Shown one piece after another: positions 35,408 through 44,060 of a stretch of DNA of 64,000 bases. Positions within the stretch are counted from its first letter, which is position 1, and each line of letters starts with the position of its first letter. A program made the position numbers and the translations under genes. The notes below the pieces were generated by a model. That model worked only from the letters and a program-made list of their open reading frames with translations, ran no database searches and had not been told where the DNA came from. This stretch comes from Flavobacterium sp. Lineage in GTDB: Bacteria; Bacteroidota; Bacteroidia; Flavobacteriales; Flavobacteriaceae. The stretch lies in the NCBI RefSeq assembly GCF_029945805.1, contig NZ_JAQSDH010000052.1:1-64000 (forward strand), in the 5' to 3' direction.

Positions 35408-36373
35408 TTGATAAATAAAGATACCATTTTAGCCTCTGCTCAAAAAACAATTTTATCTGAAAGTGACTCTATTGCAAAACTTATTGACTTTTTAGACGAC
35501 GATTTTGTTAAGACGGTAGAAGTAATACACAATGCGTCAGGACGACTTGTTGTGACCGGAATTGGCAAAAGTGCAATCATTGCGCAAAAAATTGTAGCGA
35601 CGCTAAACTCAACTGGAACACCTTCGCTCTTTCTTCACGCATCGGAAGCAATTCACGGTGATTTAGGAATGGTACAACCTGGAGATGTTGTGATTTGTAT
35701 TTCAAAAAGTGGAAACAGCCCTGAAATTAAAGTGTTGGTTCCGCTGTTAAAACGATTTGGAAACAAACTGATTGCAATCACAGGAAACACCACCTCATTT
35801 TTAGGAAAAGAAGCTGATTTCGTTTTGAACACTTACGTGGAAGCAGAAGCTTGTCCTATCAATTTAGCACCAACAAATAGTACGACCGCACAATTGGTCA
35901 TGGGTGATGCTATTGCGGTTTGTTTGATGGAAATGAAAAATTTCACGGCTGAAGATTTTGCCAAATACCATCCTGGTGGTGCTTTGGGAAAAAAATTACT
36001 TCTGCGAGTTATAGATATGCTGGATACTACGCACAAACCAATCGTTTCTCCAGATGCTGATATTAAAACGGTAATTGTTGAAATATCTGAAAAGCGTTTA
36101 GGAGTTACCGCTGTTTTGGAAAACGATAACGTTATCGGAATCATAACGGATGGTGATATCCGTCGAATGCTAAATAAAACTGAAAATATTTCAGGATTAA
36201 CCGCTAAAGACATTATGACGGTAAACCCGAAGACCATTAAATCAACCGCATTAGTGAGTGATGCTTTAAATATATTAGAAGATTTTTCCATTACGCAATT
36301 AGTTGTTGCTGACTACGGTCATTATAAAGGCGTCTTGCACTTGCATGATATTTTAAAAGAAGGAATTGTATAA
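35408..36373 (+). CDS. kdsD: Arabinose-5-phosphate isomerase (KpsF/GutQ/KdsD)
   Basis: Converts ribulose-5-phosphate to arabinose-5-phosphate, the first step of Kdo synthesis for lipopolysaccharide. A SIS domain (about 35-170) carries GIGKSAIIAQKIVATLNSTGTPS-type phosphosugar-binding sequence and SKSGNSPE. Two CBS domains follow (about 205-320), with GIITDGDIRR typical of KdsD. The only plausible start is TTG at 35408, reading MINKDTILASAQKTILSE, which matches the usual N-terminus; no ATG lies nearby. The stop overlaps the tatC ATG by one base (TAATG), so translation is coupled. Confidence 0.92.
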   Translation: MINKDTILASAQKTILSESDSIAKLIDFLDDDFVKTVEVIHNASGRLVVTGIGKSAIIAQKIVATLNSTGTPSLFLHASEAIHGDLGMVQPGDVVICISKSGNSPEIKVLVPLLKRFGNKLIAITGNTTSFLGKEADFVLNTYVEAEACPINLAPTNSTTAQLVMGDAIAVCLMEMKNFTAEDFAKYHPGGALGKKLLLRVIDMLDTTHKPIVSPDADIKTVIVEISEKRLGVTAVLENDNVIGIITDGDIRRMLNKTENISGLTAKDIMTVNPKTIKSTALVSDALNILEDFSITQLVVADYGHYKGVLHLHDILKEGIV

Positions 36374-37206
36374 TGGCAAAAAAAGAAAGAAAACCAATTG
36401 GTGAAATGTCCTTCCTAGATCACCTTGAAGAATTGAGATGGTTGTTAGTAAGAAGCACCATAGCCATAATTGTAATTGCGGGTGCCTGCTATTTTATTGA
36501 TGATTATATCTTCGATACTATTATATTTGGACCAAAAGATCCAAACTTTATTACCTATCGTTTTTTCTGTGAATTGACACACTATTTTGGTATTCAAGAC
36601 TCGTATGCCTGCGTAACAGAGTTTAAATTTATTATCCAAAATACGGAAGTAGGCGGACAATTTTCTATTTACCTTTGGATGCTAATTACCTTTGGTTTCA
36701 TACTTGGTTTTCCTTATATACTTTGGGAAGTTTGGCGATTTATAAGTCCGGCACTATACAAAAAAGAACGTGAGAACGCAGCTTATTTTATAATCATTTC
36801 TTCATTACTTTTCTTTATTGGAGTTTTATTTGGTTATTTTATTGTGATTCCTTTATCCATTAACTTTTTTGGAACTTTCAATGTGAGTAATACAATCGTT
36901 AACCAATTTACAATTGATTCTTATATTGGTATGATAAAAACGTCTCTTATTGCCAGCGGATTAGTATTTGAAATGCCAATAATAATTTATTTCTTGACAA
37001 AACTCGGCTTAGTAACTCCTGAATTCTTAAGGAAGCACAGAAGAATAGCTGTTGTAATTATATTAGTTGTGGCTGCAATAGTTACCCCGCCAGATATTCC
37101 TAGTCAAGTAATCGTTTCGATACCGATGCTAATTTTATATGAAGTTAGTATTATAATTTCCGCAGTAGTAATAAAAAAACAAAAAGAAAATGAGCAAATT
37201 AGTTGA
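36373..37206 (+). CDS. tatC: Twin-arginine translocase subunit TatC
   Basis: Core inner-membrane receptor of the Tat pathway, which exports folded twin-arginine proteins. The N-terminal hallmark MSFLDHLEELRWLLVRS (residues 12-28) with the essential Glu pair is present, followed by six membrane spans and, in the second half, FEMPIIIYFLTKLGLVTPEFLRKHRR, a strong TatC block. The first periplasmic loop is long (FIDDYIF...CVTEFKFII), as in other Bacteroidota. It is translationally coupled to kdsD and overlaps the next gene by 17 bases. No tatA/tatB is in the window. Confidence 0.95.
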   Translation: MAKKERKPIGEMSFLDHLEELRWLLVRSTIAIIVIAGACYFIDDYIFDTIIFGPKDPNFITYRFFCELTHYFGIQDSYACVTEFKFIIQNTEVGGQFSIYLWMLITFGFILGFPYILWEVWRFISPALYKKERENAAYFIIISSLLFFIGVLFGYFIVIPLSINFFGTFNVSNTIVNQFTIDSYIGMIKTSLIASGLVFEMPIIIYFLTKLGLVTPEFLRKHRRIAVVIILVVAAIVTPPDIPSQVIVSIPMLILYEVSIIISAVVIKKQKENEQIS

Positions 37207-37537
37207 AGAATTTAACGAGTATCGTGCGAAAATGAACGAAAAGTTATTGGCTGACAATAACAAAATTGTAAAACGAATTTTCAATCTAGACACTAATGCT
37301 TACGCAGAAGGCACTCTGGATGTAAAAACCAAAGAACTTTTAGGATTAGTGGCTTCAACTGTTTTGCGTTGTGATGATTGTATCAAATATCATTTGGAAA
37401 CAAGTCATAAAGAAGGTATTACTAAAGAAGAAATGATGGAAGCCATGGGAATCGCTACTTTAGTTGGTGGAACCATTGTAATTCCGCATTTGAGAAGAGC
37501 TTACGAATTTTGGGAAGCATTAGAAGAAAATAAATAA
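37190..37537 (+). CDS. Carboxymuconolactone decarboxylase/AhpD-like protein
   Basis: A small (115-residue) alpha-helical protein of the CMD/AhpD family. The redox motif CDDC followed three residues later by His (LRCDDCIKYHLE) matches the AhpD-type active site CxxCxxxH, suggesting a peroxidase-linked disulfide reductase activity rather than a lactone decarboxylase. The exact role is not known. It starts 17 bases before the tatC stop, so it belongs to the kdsD-tatC operon. Confidence 0.88.
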   Translation: MSKLVEEFNEYRAKMNEKLLADNNKIVKRIFNLDTNAYAEGTLDVKTKELLGLVASTVLRCDDCIKYHLETSHKEGITKEEMMEAMGIATLVGGTIVIPHLRRAYEFWEALEENK

Positions 37538-37583
37538 TTGTTAAATGGTGGATTTGGTGATTTGTTTATTCGTTAATTTGTCG

Positions 37584-37615
37584 AATAACCAAATAACCGA
37601 ATAACCGAATAATCG
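37584..37615. repeat. Four-copy 8-bp tandem repeat before lptB
   Basis: Units AATAACCA, AATAACCG, AATAACCG and AATAATCG run without gaps. The inverted copy TTATTCG (37566-37572) can pair with CGAATAA (37582-37588), making a hairpin just upstream. The lptB ATG at 37621 follows after five bases. Confidence 0.75.
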
Positions 37616-37620
37616 ACAAT

Positions 37621-38361
37621 ATGAAACTCAGAGCCGAAAATTTAGTCAAAACCTACAAAGGCAGAAGTGTTGTAAAAGGTATTTCTGTGGAAGTAAATCA
37701 GGGAGAAATTGTTGGTCTTTTGGGTCCAAATGGTGCTGGAAAAACGACTTCTTTCTATATGATTGTTGGATTGGTTAGACCAAATTCAGGGCACATCTAT
37801 CTTGACGACACGGATATTACCGAATTTCCAATGTACAAGCGTGCGCAATACGGAATAGGATATTTGGCGCAGGAAGCTTCGGTTTTTAGAAAATTAAGTA
37901 TTGAAGATAATATTTTGAGTGTTTTACAATTAACAAAACATACTAAAGAAGAACAGATTGCTAAAATGGAAAGTCTCATTTCCGAATTCGGATTAGAACA
38001 CATCAGAACCAATCGTGGTGACTTACTTTCGGGCGGTGAACGTCGTAGAACTGAAATAGCACGTGCTTTGGCAACGGATCCAAAATTCATTTTGCTGGAC
38101 GAACCGTTCGCCGGAGTTGATCCCGTTGCGGTAGAAGATATTCAACGCATTGTAGCGCAACTCAAGGACAAGAATATTGGAATTCTCATTACGGATCACA
38201 ATGTTCAGGAAACATTAGCCATCACCGAGAAAAGTTACTTGATGTTCGAAGGTGGAATTTTAAAAGCGGGGAGCCCCGAAGAATTAGTAGAAGATGAAAT
38301 GGTACGACGCGTATATCTTGGACAGAATTTTGAATTACGTAAAAAGAAAATCACGTTCTAA
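37621..38361 (+). CDS. lptB: LPS export ABC transporter ATP-binding protein LptB
   Basis: Cytoplasmic ATPase of the LptB2FG complex, which extracts LPS from the inner membrane and drives it across the periplasm. Walker A is GPNGAGKTT, the signature is LLSGGERRRTEIARAL (the LptB-specific GGERRR), Walker B is FILLDEPFAGVDP, and the H-loop is ITDHNVQETL. The 246 residues fit. The usual LptB C-terminal extension is short here (GQNFELRKKKITF). It follows an unusual 8-bp repeat tract, and the DUF5808 gene starts 6 bp downstream. Confidence 0.95.
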   Translation: MKLRAENLVKTYKGRSVVKGISVEVNQGEIVGLLGPNGAGKTTSFYMIVGLVRPNSGHIYLDDTDITEFPMYKRAQYGIGYLAQEASVFRKLSIEDNILSVLQLTKHTKEEQIAKMESLISEFGLEHIRTNRGDLLSGGERRRTEIARALATDPKFILLDEPFAGVDPVAVEDIQRIVAQLKDKNIGILITDHNVQETLAITEKSYLMFEGGILKAGSPEELVEDEMVRRVYLGQNFELRKKKITF

Positions 38362-38367
38362 TTTGGA

Positions 38368-38598
38368 ATGGAAAAATCTCAGAAAGAAGTAGAAGAAACT
38401 TTTAACAATGATCCCAAAAACTGGAAATTTGGAGGTCTTTTTTATTACAGCAAAATCGATAAAAGATTTATCGTTGACAAATCCAATCCAAATTACGGCA
38501 CCACTTTAAATTTTGCACATCCAAAATCGTATCTGATGTTGTTGATTGCATTTCTATTTTTTGGATTCGTTTTATATATGATTACTAAAAATCAATAA
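38368..38598 (+). CDS. DUF5808-domain small membrane protein
   Basis: The 76-residue protein carries the DUF5808 core: NDPKNWKFGGLFYYSKIDKRFIVDKSNP with GTTLNFAHPKSY, a short domain found in many bacterial membrane proteins of unknown role. A single transmembrane helix follows (about residues 53-72). It is 6 bp from lptB and likely translated from the same message. The shared terminator at 38597-38625 begins inside its stop codon region. Confidence 0.8.
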   Translation: MEKSQKEVEETFNNDPKNWKFGGLFYYSKIDKRFIVDKSNPNYGTTLNFAHPKSYLMLLIAFLFFGFVLYMITKNQ

Positions 38599-38625
38599 AA
38601 AAGTTTCTTATACCGAAGCTTTTTT
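38597..38625. terminator. Bidirectional terminator between the DUF5808 gene and pssA
   Basis: AAAAAAGTTTC (38597-38607) pairs with GAAGCTTTTTT (38615-38625), with one G-T wobble. It carries A- and T-runs on both sides, and the convergent genes' stop codons lie inside it. Confidence 0.75.
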
Positions 38626-39324
38626 CGTAGCAAAATTATTCATTACAGATAGTAAAACATACAGCACTATTATCAAAGGCACGGCTACTATCTGAAGAAA
38701 AATGAACAACAGAACTGATGCTGCCAAAAAGAAAATCTGAAGTTTATATTTGGCCACACTGAAATTCTTAATCTTCAAAGAAAACAATGGAATTTCGGCA
38801 TTCATTACATAAGCGCTCAAAAGTGTAATCCCGATTAAAATCCATTTGTTGTATATCACACCAGAAAAATTATCATCATAAAAAGCACTGTTTACAAGAG
38901 GCAAACTTGTAAAAAACAACGCATTAGCCGGAGTTGGCAATCCAATAAAAGAATCAGATTGACGGGTGTCGATATTAAATTTGGCTAAGCGGTAACAAGC
39001 TCCTAGTGTAATAATAAATCCTAAATAAGGTAAATAACTATCTGCACCAAAAACATCTTCGCTAAGCATCATTTTAAACATTACATAACCAGGAACAACT
39101 CCGCTGGTAACCATATCTGCTAAAGAATCCAATTGAACTCCTAAAGGTCCAGCAACATTGAATTTACGTGCAAAGAAGCCATCAAAAAAATCGAAGAAAA
39201 TTCCAAGACAAACGAAAAAAAATGCACTTTTAATGTCGGAGTACGACACCATTACTAAAGCCACACATCCAGAAAACAGATTTAACATGGTAAATAAATT
39301 GGGAATCTGCGCTTTGATATTCAT
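38608..39324 (-). CDS. pssA: CDP-diacylglycerol-serine O-phosphatidyltransferase
   Basis: Makes phosphatidylserine, precursor of phosphatidylethanolamine. The CDP-alcohol phosphotransferase signature is complete: Asp45, Asp48, Gly49, Ala52/Arg53, Gly62, Asp66 and Asp70 within FFDFFDGFFARKF and GPLGVQLDSLAD. About seven hydrophobic segments are visible, and the 238-residue length is standard for the Bacillus-type (integral) PssA. The protein is monocistronic with a TAAATTTG -7 element at 39355-39362 and ends in the terminator shared with the DUF5808 gene. Confidence 0.93.
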   Translation of the reverse strand: MNIKAQIPNLFTMLNLFSGCVALVMVSYSDIKSAFFFVCLGIFFDFFDGFFARKFNVAGPLGVQLDSLADMVTSGVVPGYVMFKMMLSEDVFGADSYLPYLGFIITLGACYRLAKFNIDTRQSDSFIGLPTPANALFFTSLPLVNSAFYDDNFSGVIYNKWILIGITLLSAYVMNAEIPLFSLKIKNFSVAKYKLQIFFLAASVLLFIFLQIVAVPLIIVLYVLLSVMNNFATKKASV

Positions 39325-39354
39325 TCTTAAAAGTTATTTTTTTATAAAGTTTTA

Positions 39355-39362
39355 CAAATTTA
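39355..39362 (-). promoter_or_regulatory. pssA -7 element
   Basis: The minus strand reads TAAATTTG (TAnnTTTG), 30 bases before the pssA ATG; no -33 TTG is visible. Confidence 0.45.
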
Positions 39363-39433
39363 GTATAATAAGTTAGAGCTTTCTACGTTTTATGTTGGAG
39401 ATTTATTTGATATTTGTAAAAAGAAAAATTGCC

Positions 39434-40504
39434 TTGAAAAAAATAATTGCTGTTCTACTGCTATTTATCGGTCTATTTTCTCATGCTCAAGCCGTTAGAA
39501 AATATTCTAATGAGTTTATGAATATTGGTGTTGATGCCGCAGCACTTGGAATGTCGAATGCAGTTACTGCGTTCACCGGCGATGTAAATTCAGGGTATTG
39601 GAATCCATCCGGGCTATTAAAAATTGAAGATAGCGAAGCTTCCTTGATGCACGCTAGTTATTTTGCCAATATTGCCCAATACGATTATGCAGCATACGCC
39701 AAAAAGATAGATGACAGAAGTGCTTGGGGAATTTCCTTAATCCGTTTTGGCGTGGATGACATCTTAAACACTACACAACTTATAGATAGTCAGGGAAATA
39801 TAGATTATAACCGAATTAGCTTATTTTCTACCGCAGATTATGGTTTGACTTTTTCTTACGCTCGACGCCCAACATTAATAGAAGGACTACACTATGGTAT
39901 TAATGCTAAAGTGATTCGCAGAGTGATTGGTGAATTTGGCAGTTCGTGGGGTTTTGGTTTTGATTTTGGATTACAATACGAAAAGAACGATTGGCACTAC
40001 GGAATTATGCTTCGCGACATTACTACAACCTATAATATTTGGGCCATTGACGAAGATAAATACAACGAGATTAAAGATGCTGTAGCAGGACAAAATCAGG
40101 AACCACCAGAAAGTACTGAAATTACTTTGCCAAAAGCACAGCTCGGAATCGCCAAAAAATTTGATTTTCATTACGATTATACTTTATTGGCTGCAGTGAA
40201 TTTAAATATGCAATTCGCTCGAACAAATGATCTTATTTCTTCCGATGTAGTGAGTATTGATCCTTCATTGGGCTTAGAATTTGGTTATACCAATTTGGTT
40301 TTTCTTAGAGCTGGAGTTGGAAATTTTCAAAACATAGAACAACTTGATGGTTCTAAAAAAGTTGGCTTTCAGCCTAATATAGGCTTAGGTTTTAAATATA
40401 AAGGCATTCAGGTTGACTACGCTTTAACCGATTTGGGTGATCAAAGTGCGGCTTTATATTCGAATATTTTTTCAGTTAAAGTCGATCTCAGTATTTTTAG
40501 ATAA
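39434..40504 (+). CDS. PorV/PorQ-family outer membrane beta-barrel protein
   Basis: This outer-membrane barrel resembles the PorV/PorQ group, some of which act in type IX secretion (PorV shuttles cargo; PorQ binds it). The N-terminal motif EFMNIGVDAAALGMSNAVTAFTGDVNSGYWNPSGL is diagnostic, with the NPSG plug signature. A TTG start at 39434 gives a clean signal peptide (LKKIIAVLLLFIGLFSHAQA); the ATG at 39392 would add 14 residues including two charged clusters. Alternating strands run to a terminal ...VKVDLSIFR. It is unclear whether it is the main T9SS PorV or one of several paralogues. The lnb gene starts five bases after its stop, implying co-translation. Confidence 0.82.
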   Translation: MKKIIAVLLLFIGLFSHAQAVRKYSNEFMNIGVDAAALGMSNAVTAFTGDVNSGYWNPSGLLKIEDSEASLMHASYFANIAQYDYAAYAKKIDDRSAWGISLIRFGVDDILNTTQLIDSQGNIDYNRISLFSTADYGLTFSYARRPTLIEGLHYGINAKVIRRVIGEFGSSWGFGFDFGLQYEKNDWHYGIMLRDITTTYNIWAIDEDKYNEIKDAVAGQNQEPPESTEITLPKAQLGIAKKFDFHYDYTLLAAVNLNMQFARTNDLISSDVVSIDPSLGLEFGYTNLVFLRAGVGNFQNIEQLDGSKKVGFQPNIGLGFKYKGIQVDYALTDLGDQSAALYSNIFSVKVDLSIFR

Positions 40505-40509
40505 AAATC

Positions 40510-41640
40510 ATGTTCAAAAAATTATTCTATCATTCCCTTTTATTATTTAGTGTTTTTGCATTTTCGCAAAATCCAAAACTTTCTCCAAGTACCGAGGTTA
40601 GTATTTTTACCTGTGGCAGAGGCGAAGAATTATATTCCACTTTTGGACATACGGCACTTCGCGTTAAAGATCCAGTTAATCAACTTGATGTAGTTTATAA
40701 TTATGGCTATTTTGATTTTAGAGCTGAAAATTTTTACTTCAAATTTGTTAAAGGAGATTTGCAGTATTTTATGAATGTTACCTCGTTTGAGGATTTTGTT
40801 TTCGAATATCAAAGTGACCGAAGAGAAGTTATTGAGCAGAAACTAAATCTGCCCTTAGAAAAGAAACAAGAAGTATTTGATGCGCTTAATGCAGCACTAC
40901 TTTCCAAAGATAGATTTTACACTTATAAATTTATAGACCGAAATTGTACTACTATGATTGTGGAGAAAATCAACGGTTTGTATGGCAAAGATGAGATTCA
41001 GAAGGTAGATGACAAAACAATTAGTTACCGAACATTATTGTATCCGTATTTTGAAAAATATTTTTGGTATAAATTAGGAATCAATATTGTTTTTGGTGCA
41101 AAAACGGATCATAAAGCCGAAAAATTATTCCTTCCAGTCGAACTAATGCACAGTTTGGATAAAGCCAAATTTGATGGAAAACCTTTAGTTTCGAGCAAGA
41201 AAACAATCGTTATTGGTGAAGAAGTACCAATTAAATTTTCATTTTTCAACAGCATTTATTTAATTTGCGCACTACTTTTGTTGATTGTTATAATCAATAA
41301 AAAGTTCGTGTTCAACGTGTATCTTTTGACTTTGGGAATTTTTGGATTGTTTTTATGCTTAATTGGTTTCTATTCAGAACATCAGGAATTACTTTGGAAC
41401 TACAACGCACTATTATTTAACCCTCTTTTTGTTTTAGTTCCGTTTGTTTCAAAAACTTTCCTCAAGAAATTAAATATAGGATTGTTATTCCTGCTCGGAA
41501 TTTACACCATAATTATGCTGACAAAACCCCATTTGATGATTATGTTTCCGTTTATTTTGGTGAATGCCTATATATTATTGAAGTTGCTAGATAGAAATCC
41601 GCTTGGTTTATTGCCCTCTATAAAGAAGAACCGTGCTTAA
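40510..41640 (+). CDS. lnb: Lnb-type lipoprotein N-acyltransferase (DUF4105)
   Basis: Predicted N-acyltransferase that completes triacylation of lipoproteins, the Bacteroidota enzyme replacing Lnt. After a signal peptide (MFKKLFYHSLLLFSVFAFS) the periplasmic DUF4105/Lnb N-terminal domain (about 25-250) contains FGHTALRVKD with His47 and DRNCTTMIVEKI with the conserved Cys, the probable catalytic pair. Five transmembrane helices (about 250-376) complete the Lnb architecture. The assignment rests on family knowledge; activity is not shown by sequence alone. Its last 33 bases overlap the end of the oppositely oriented priming glycosyltransferase gene. Confidence 0.85.
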   Translation: MFKKLFYHSLLLFSVFAFSQNPKLSPSTEVSIFTCGRGEELYSTFGHTALRVKDPVNQLDVVYNYGYFDFRAENFYFKFVKGDLQYFMNVTSFEDFVFEYQSDRREVIEQKLNLPLEKKQEVFDALNAALLSKDRFYTYKFIDRNCTTMIVEKINGLYGKDEIQKVDDKTISYRTLLYPYFEKYFWYKLGINIVFGAKTDHKAEKLFLPVELMHSLDKAKFDGKPLVSSKKTIVIGEEVPIKFSFFNSIYLICALLLLIVIINKKFVFNVYLLTLGIFGLFLCLIGFYSEHQELLWNYNALLFNPLFVLVPFVSKTFLKKLNIGLLFLLGIYTIIMLTKPHLMIMFPFILVNAYILLKLLDRNPLGLLPSIKKNRA

Positions 41641-43002
41641 TGTCTTAAATATTATATTAACATCGAGAAAAAGACTTCTGTGTTTGATGTAATATAAATC
41701 ATATTGAAGTTTAATCAGACTGTCGGCGATAGTTTCTCCGTACGAATAATTCACTTGTGCCCAACCCGTTAATCCTGGCTTAATTACATGGCGTGTTTCA
41801 TAGAAAGGCATCACCTCAGCAATTTCATTCACAAAAACTGGACGTTCAGGTCTTGGACCAATTACGGCCATATCCCCTTTTAGAATATTGATAAACTGCG
41901 GAAATTCGTCCATTCGCGATTTTCTTAAAATCTTACCAAACTTAGTAACTCTGCTGTCATTAGTAGAAGCAAAAACAGCTCCTTCTTTTTCAGCGTTTTT
42001 AACCATGGTTCTGAACTTAATAATATTAAAAACTTTACCGTTCTTCCCAACTCTTTCTTGTGTATAGAACAATTTCCCTCTGTTACCTAAAAGATTTCCT
42101 ATTGCTATAAGTGGTAAAATAACGGTCCCTATGAATAATCCAATCAATGAAAGAATTACTTCAAAAAGCCTTACCATTATTAGGTAAAAATGATTCTGAT
42201 TGCTTCGGCTAAATGGGAAATACCGATAAAAATCGCGTGAAACATATTGCACTGGAATCCTTTGAGCAAGATTCTCATAAACTTGTGTATATTCGCGAAT
42301 AATATATCCGTTTTCTAGCAAATTTATTAATTGGTTGTAGAGATTAACGGTAATCCCGTCCGTTTTTTGCGAAGCAACAACTACTTCGGAAATAGAATTT
42401 TTCTTAACAAATTGTTCCAAATTATTGATGTCGATATTCTTAATTTTTATATTTTCCCCTGTTTTGGTATTTGCACTATCAGAATTAACAAAACCGAGTA
42501 CACGGTAATGAGGATCAGCACTTTCCAATCCGAAAACTAACTCTGCAAGCTGCTCTTTATCACAAATCAATATTACTTTTTTAGAGAATCTGTTTGACGC
42601 GAAAAATCTAACATAGATCATCCTCCAGATAAATAATGCCAGAAATATTGCTATGAAAAAAATTAGGATTTGAATACGGTTGGTCGGAAGAGCAGGTGTA
42701 TAAATAGGTGTTAGTAAATATATTAAAACCGTTATGGAAGAAGTCAAGATTATACTTTTAATGACCTGAAATTGATTACTTGCCACTTGTAAATTATACA
42801 TTTCAAAAACAGACCCGATAAAATTCAAATAAATTCCTAAAACAATAGTCCAATAAAAATTAGTTGTAGAAATATTAAAATAATGAAAATTGAAGGTTAT
42901 TCCAACTAAATACAATGAAAGTAAAACTGAAACAACGTCAAAAATTCTTAAAAGAACCTTTCTTTCAGAAACTTCAAAATGTATTCCCTTACGATTATTC
43001 AT
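41608..43002 (-). CDS. Polyprenyl-phosphate hexose-1-phosphate transferase (WcaJ-type priming enzyme)
   Basis: Adds the first sugar phosphate to undecaprenyl phosphate, starting assembly of a surface polysaccharide. N-terminal membrane helices (about 15-130) and a central CoA-binding-like domain (about 135-250) precede the catalytic bacterial sugar transferase domain (about 265-464). That domain contains KFRTM, RMDEFPQFINILKGDMAVIGPRPERP and GLTGWAQVNY, as in WcaJ/WbaP-type enzymes. The sugar donor cannot be read. It is the last gene of the minus-strand polysaccharide locus and overlaps the convergent lnb gene by 33 bases, so the two messages would be complementary at their ends. Confidence 0.92.
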   Translation of the reverse strand: MNNRKGIHFEVSERKVLLRIFDVVSVLLSLYLVGITFNFHYFNISTTNFYWTIVLGIYLNFIGSVFEMYNLQVASNQFQVIKSIILTSSITVLIYLLTPIYTPALPTNRIQILIFFIAIFLALFIWRMIYVRFFASNRFSKKVILICDKEQLAELVFGLESADPHYRVLGFVNSDSANTKTGENIKIKNIDINNLEQFVKKNSISEVVVASQKTDGITVNLYNQLINLLENGYIIREYTQVYENLAQRIPVQYVSRDFYRYFPFSRSNQNHFYLIMVRLFEVILSLIGLFIGTVILPLIAIGNLLGNRGKLFYTQERVGKNGKVFNIIKFRTMVKNAEKEGAVFASTNDSRVTKFGKILRKSRMDEFPQFINILKGDMAVIGPRPERPVFVNEIAEVMPFYETRHVIKPGLTGWAQVNYSYGETIADSLIKLQYDLYYIKHRSLFLDVNIIFKTLSTVLLYRGQ

Positions 43003-43049
43003 GAATTATTAAGGTTTTTTTTAAGTCGCAAGTTAACAAATAATACGTA

Positions 43050-44060
43050 TTAAACGAGTAATTCTGTCCATTGCTTTTTTACCAATCCCCAATCAAAGTC
43101 GTTTACCAATAGTTTTCCATTTTGGGACAATGACTGCGCTAAATTGGTTTCTGTGATTATACGCTCGATTTGTTTGACCATATCCTCTACATCATTATCA
43201 TCAACTAAAAGTGCCGTATGATCTTGCTTTAATAAATAGGGAATTCCTCCGACATTTGTTGATACGACTGGTAATCCTAGTGCCATAGCTTCAATGACAC
43301 TAATTGGTGTATTGTCAAAATGAGTTGTATTTAAAAAAATATTGTAATTCTGAGAAAGTAGTATCCACTCCTGCTTTGACAATTTACCTGTTACTTTCAC
43401 TTCTACGTTATTCTTCTTAGCAAATTTCATTGTTTTTGAAAAACTCTCATCTTTTTTAGGACCAACCATACAAAGTTCAGCATCTGGAAAAGTTTGTTTC
43501 AATTTAACAAGCACTTTTACTGCCATGACAGGATTGTAAATTTTGGAAAATGATCTAACCCAAAGCAATTTAGGCGTTTTAAATTCCTTTATTGATTCTT
43601 TGTATAACTGAAGTTCAATCGTGTTGGGAATATATTTCAAATTTTTATAGCTATTATTTTTGAAAGTTTCAAACAAATAATTTGAAGGAGCGATATTAAT
43701 GTAGGCATTACTAAAAATCATATCGGAGAAAAATTTGCTCCGAACTATTCTATTAGGCAAATCACCTCCGTGAAGTTTTGGAATATATTTGACATTAAGA
43801 AGTCGGCACAATTGGGATATTACAAAGGCATACCAAAAGTTTTTTGTGCTATAAGTATCTATTAAAACGTAATCAACTTTTTTGCAATATTTGAATGTCT
43901 TATAGATCATTTCTAGCATTCTCATGACCTTATTTTTTTTTGATGATGCGTAAAAAACGGTATAGCCTTCCTCTTCCAAAAAAGATCCTAATGTTTCTAT
44001 GGAAGTAGAAGTATATCCATGACTGGATAATTTATTACCTATGTAAAGCAGATTTTTCAT
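43050..44060 (-). CDS. GT4-family glycosyltransferase
   Basis: A GT-B-fold transferase, 336 residues, that adds a sugar to the growing repeat unit. The C-terminal donor-binding half has TKLLWVRSFSKIYNP-type and PISVIEAMALGLPVVSTNVGGIPYLL motifs typical of GT4, with the E-x7-E element around VIEAMALGLP. The N-terminal half is a Rossmann-like acceptor domain (NLLYIGNKLSSHGYTS). The sugar is unknown. The start overlaps the upstream O-antigen ligase-like gene by 26 bases. Confidence 0.9.
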   Translation of the reverse strand: MKNLLYIGNKLSSHGYTSTSIETLGSFLEEEGYTVFYASSKKNKVMRMLEMIYKTFKYCKKVDYVLIDTYSTKNFWYAFVISQLCRLLNVKYIPKLHGGDLPNRIVRSKFFSDMIFSNAYINIAPSNYLFETFKNNSYKNLKYIPNTIELQLYKESIKEFKTPKLLWVRSFSKIYNPVMAVKVLVKLKQTFPDAELCMVGPKKDESFSKTMKFAKKNNVEVKVTGKLSKQEWILLSQNYNIFLNTTHFDNTPISVIEAMALGLPVVSTNVGGIPYLLKQDHTALLVDDNDVEDMVKQIERIITETNLAQSLSQNGKLLVNDFDWGLVKKQWTELLV

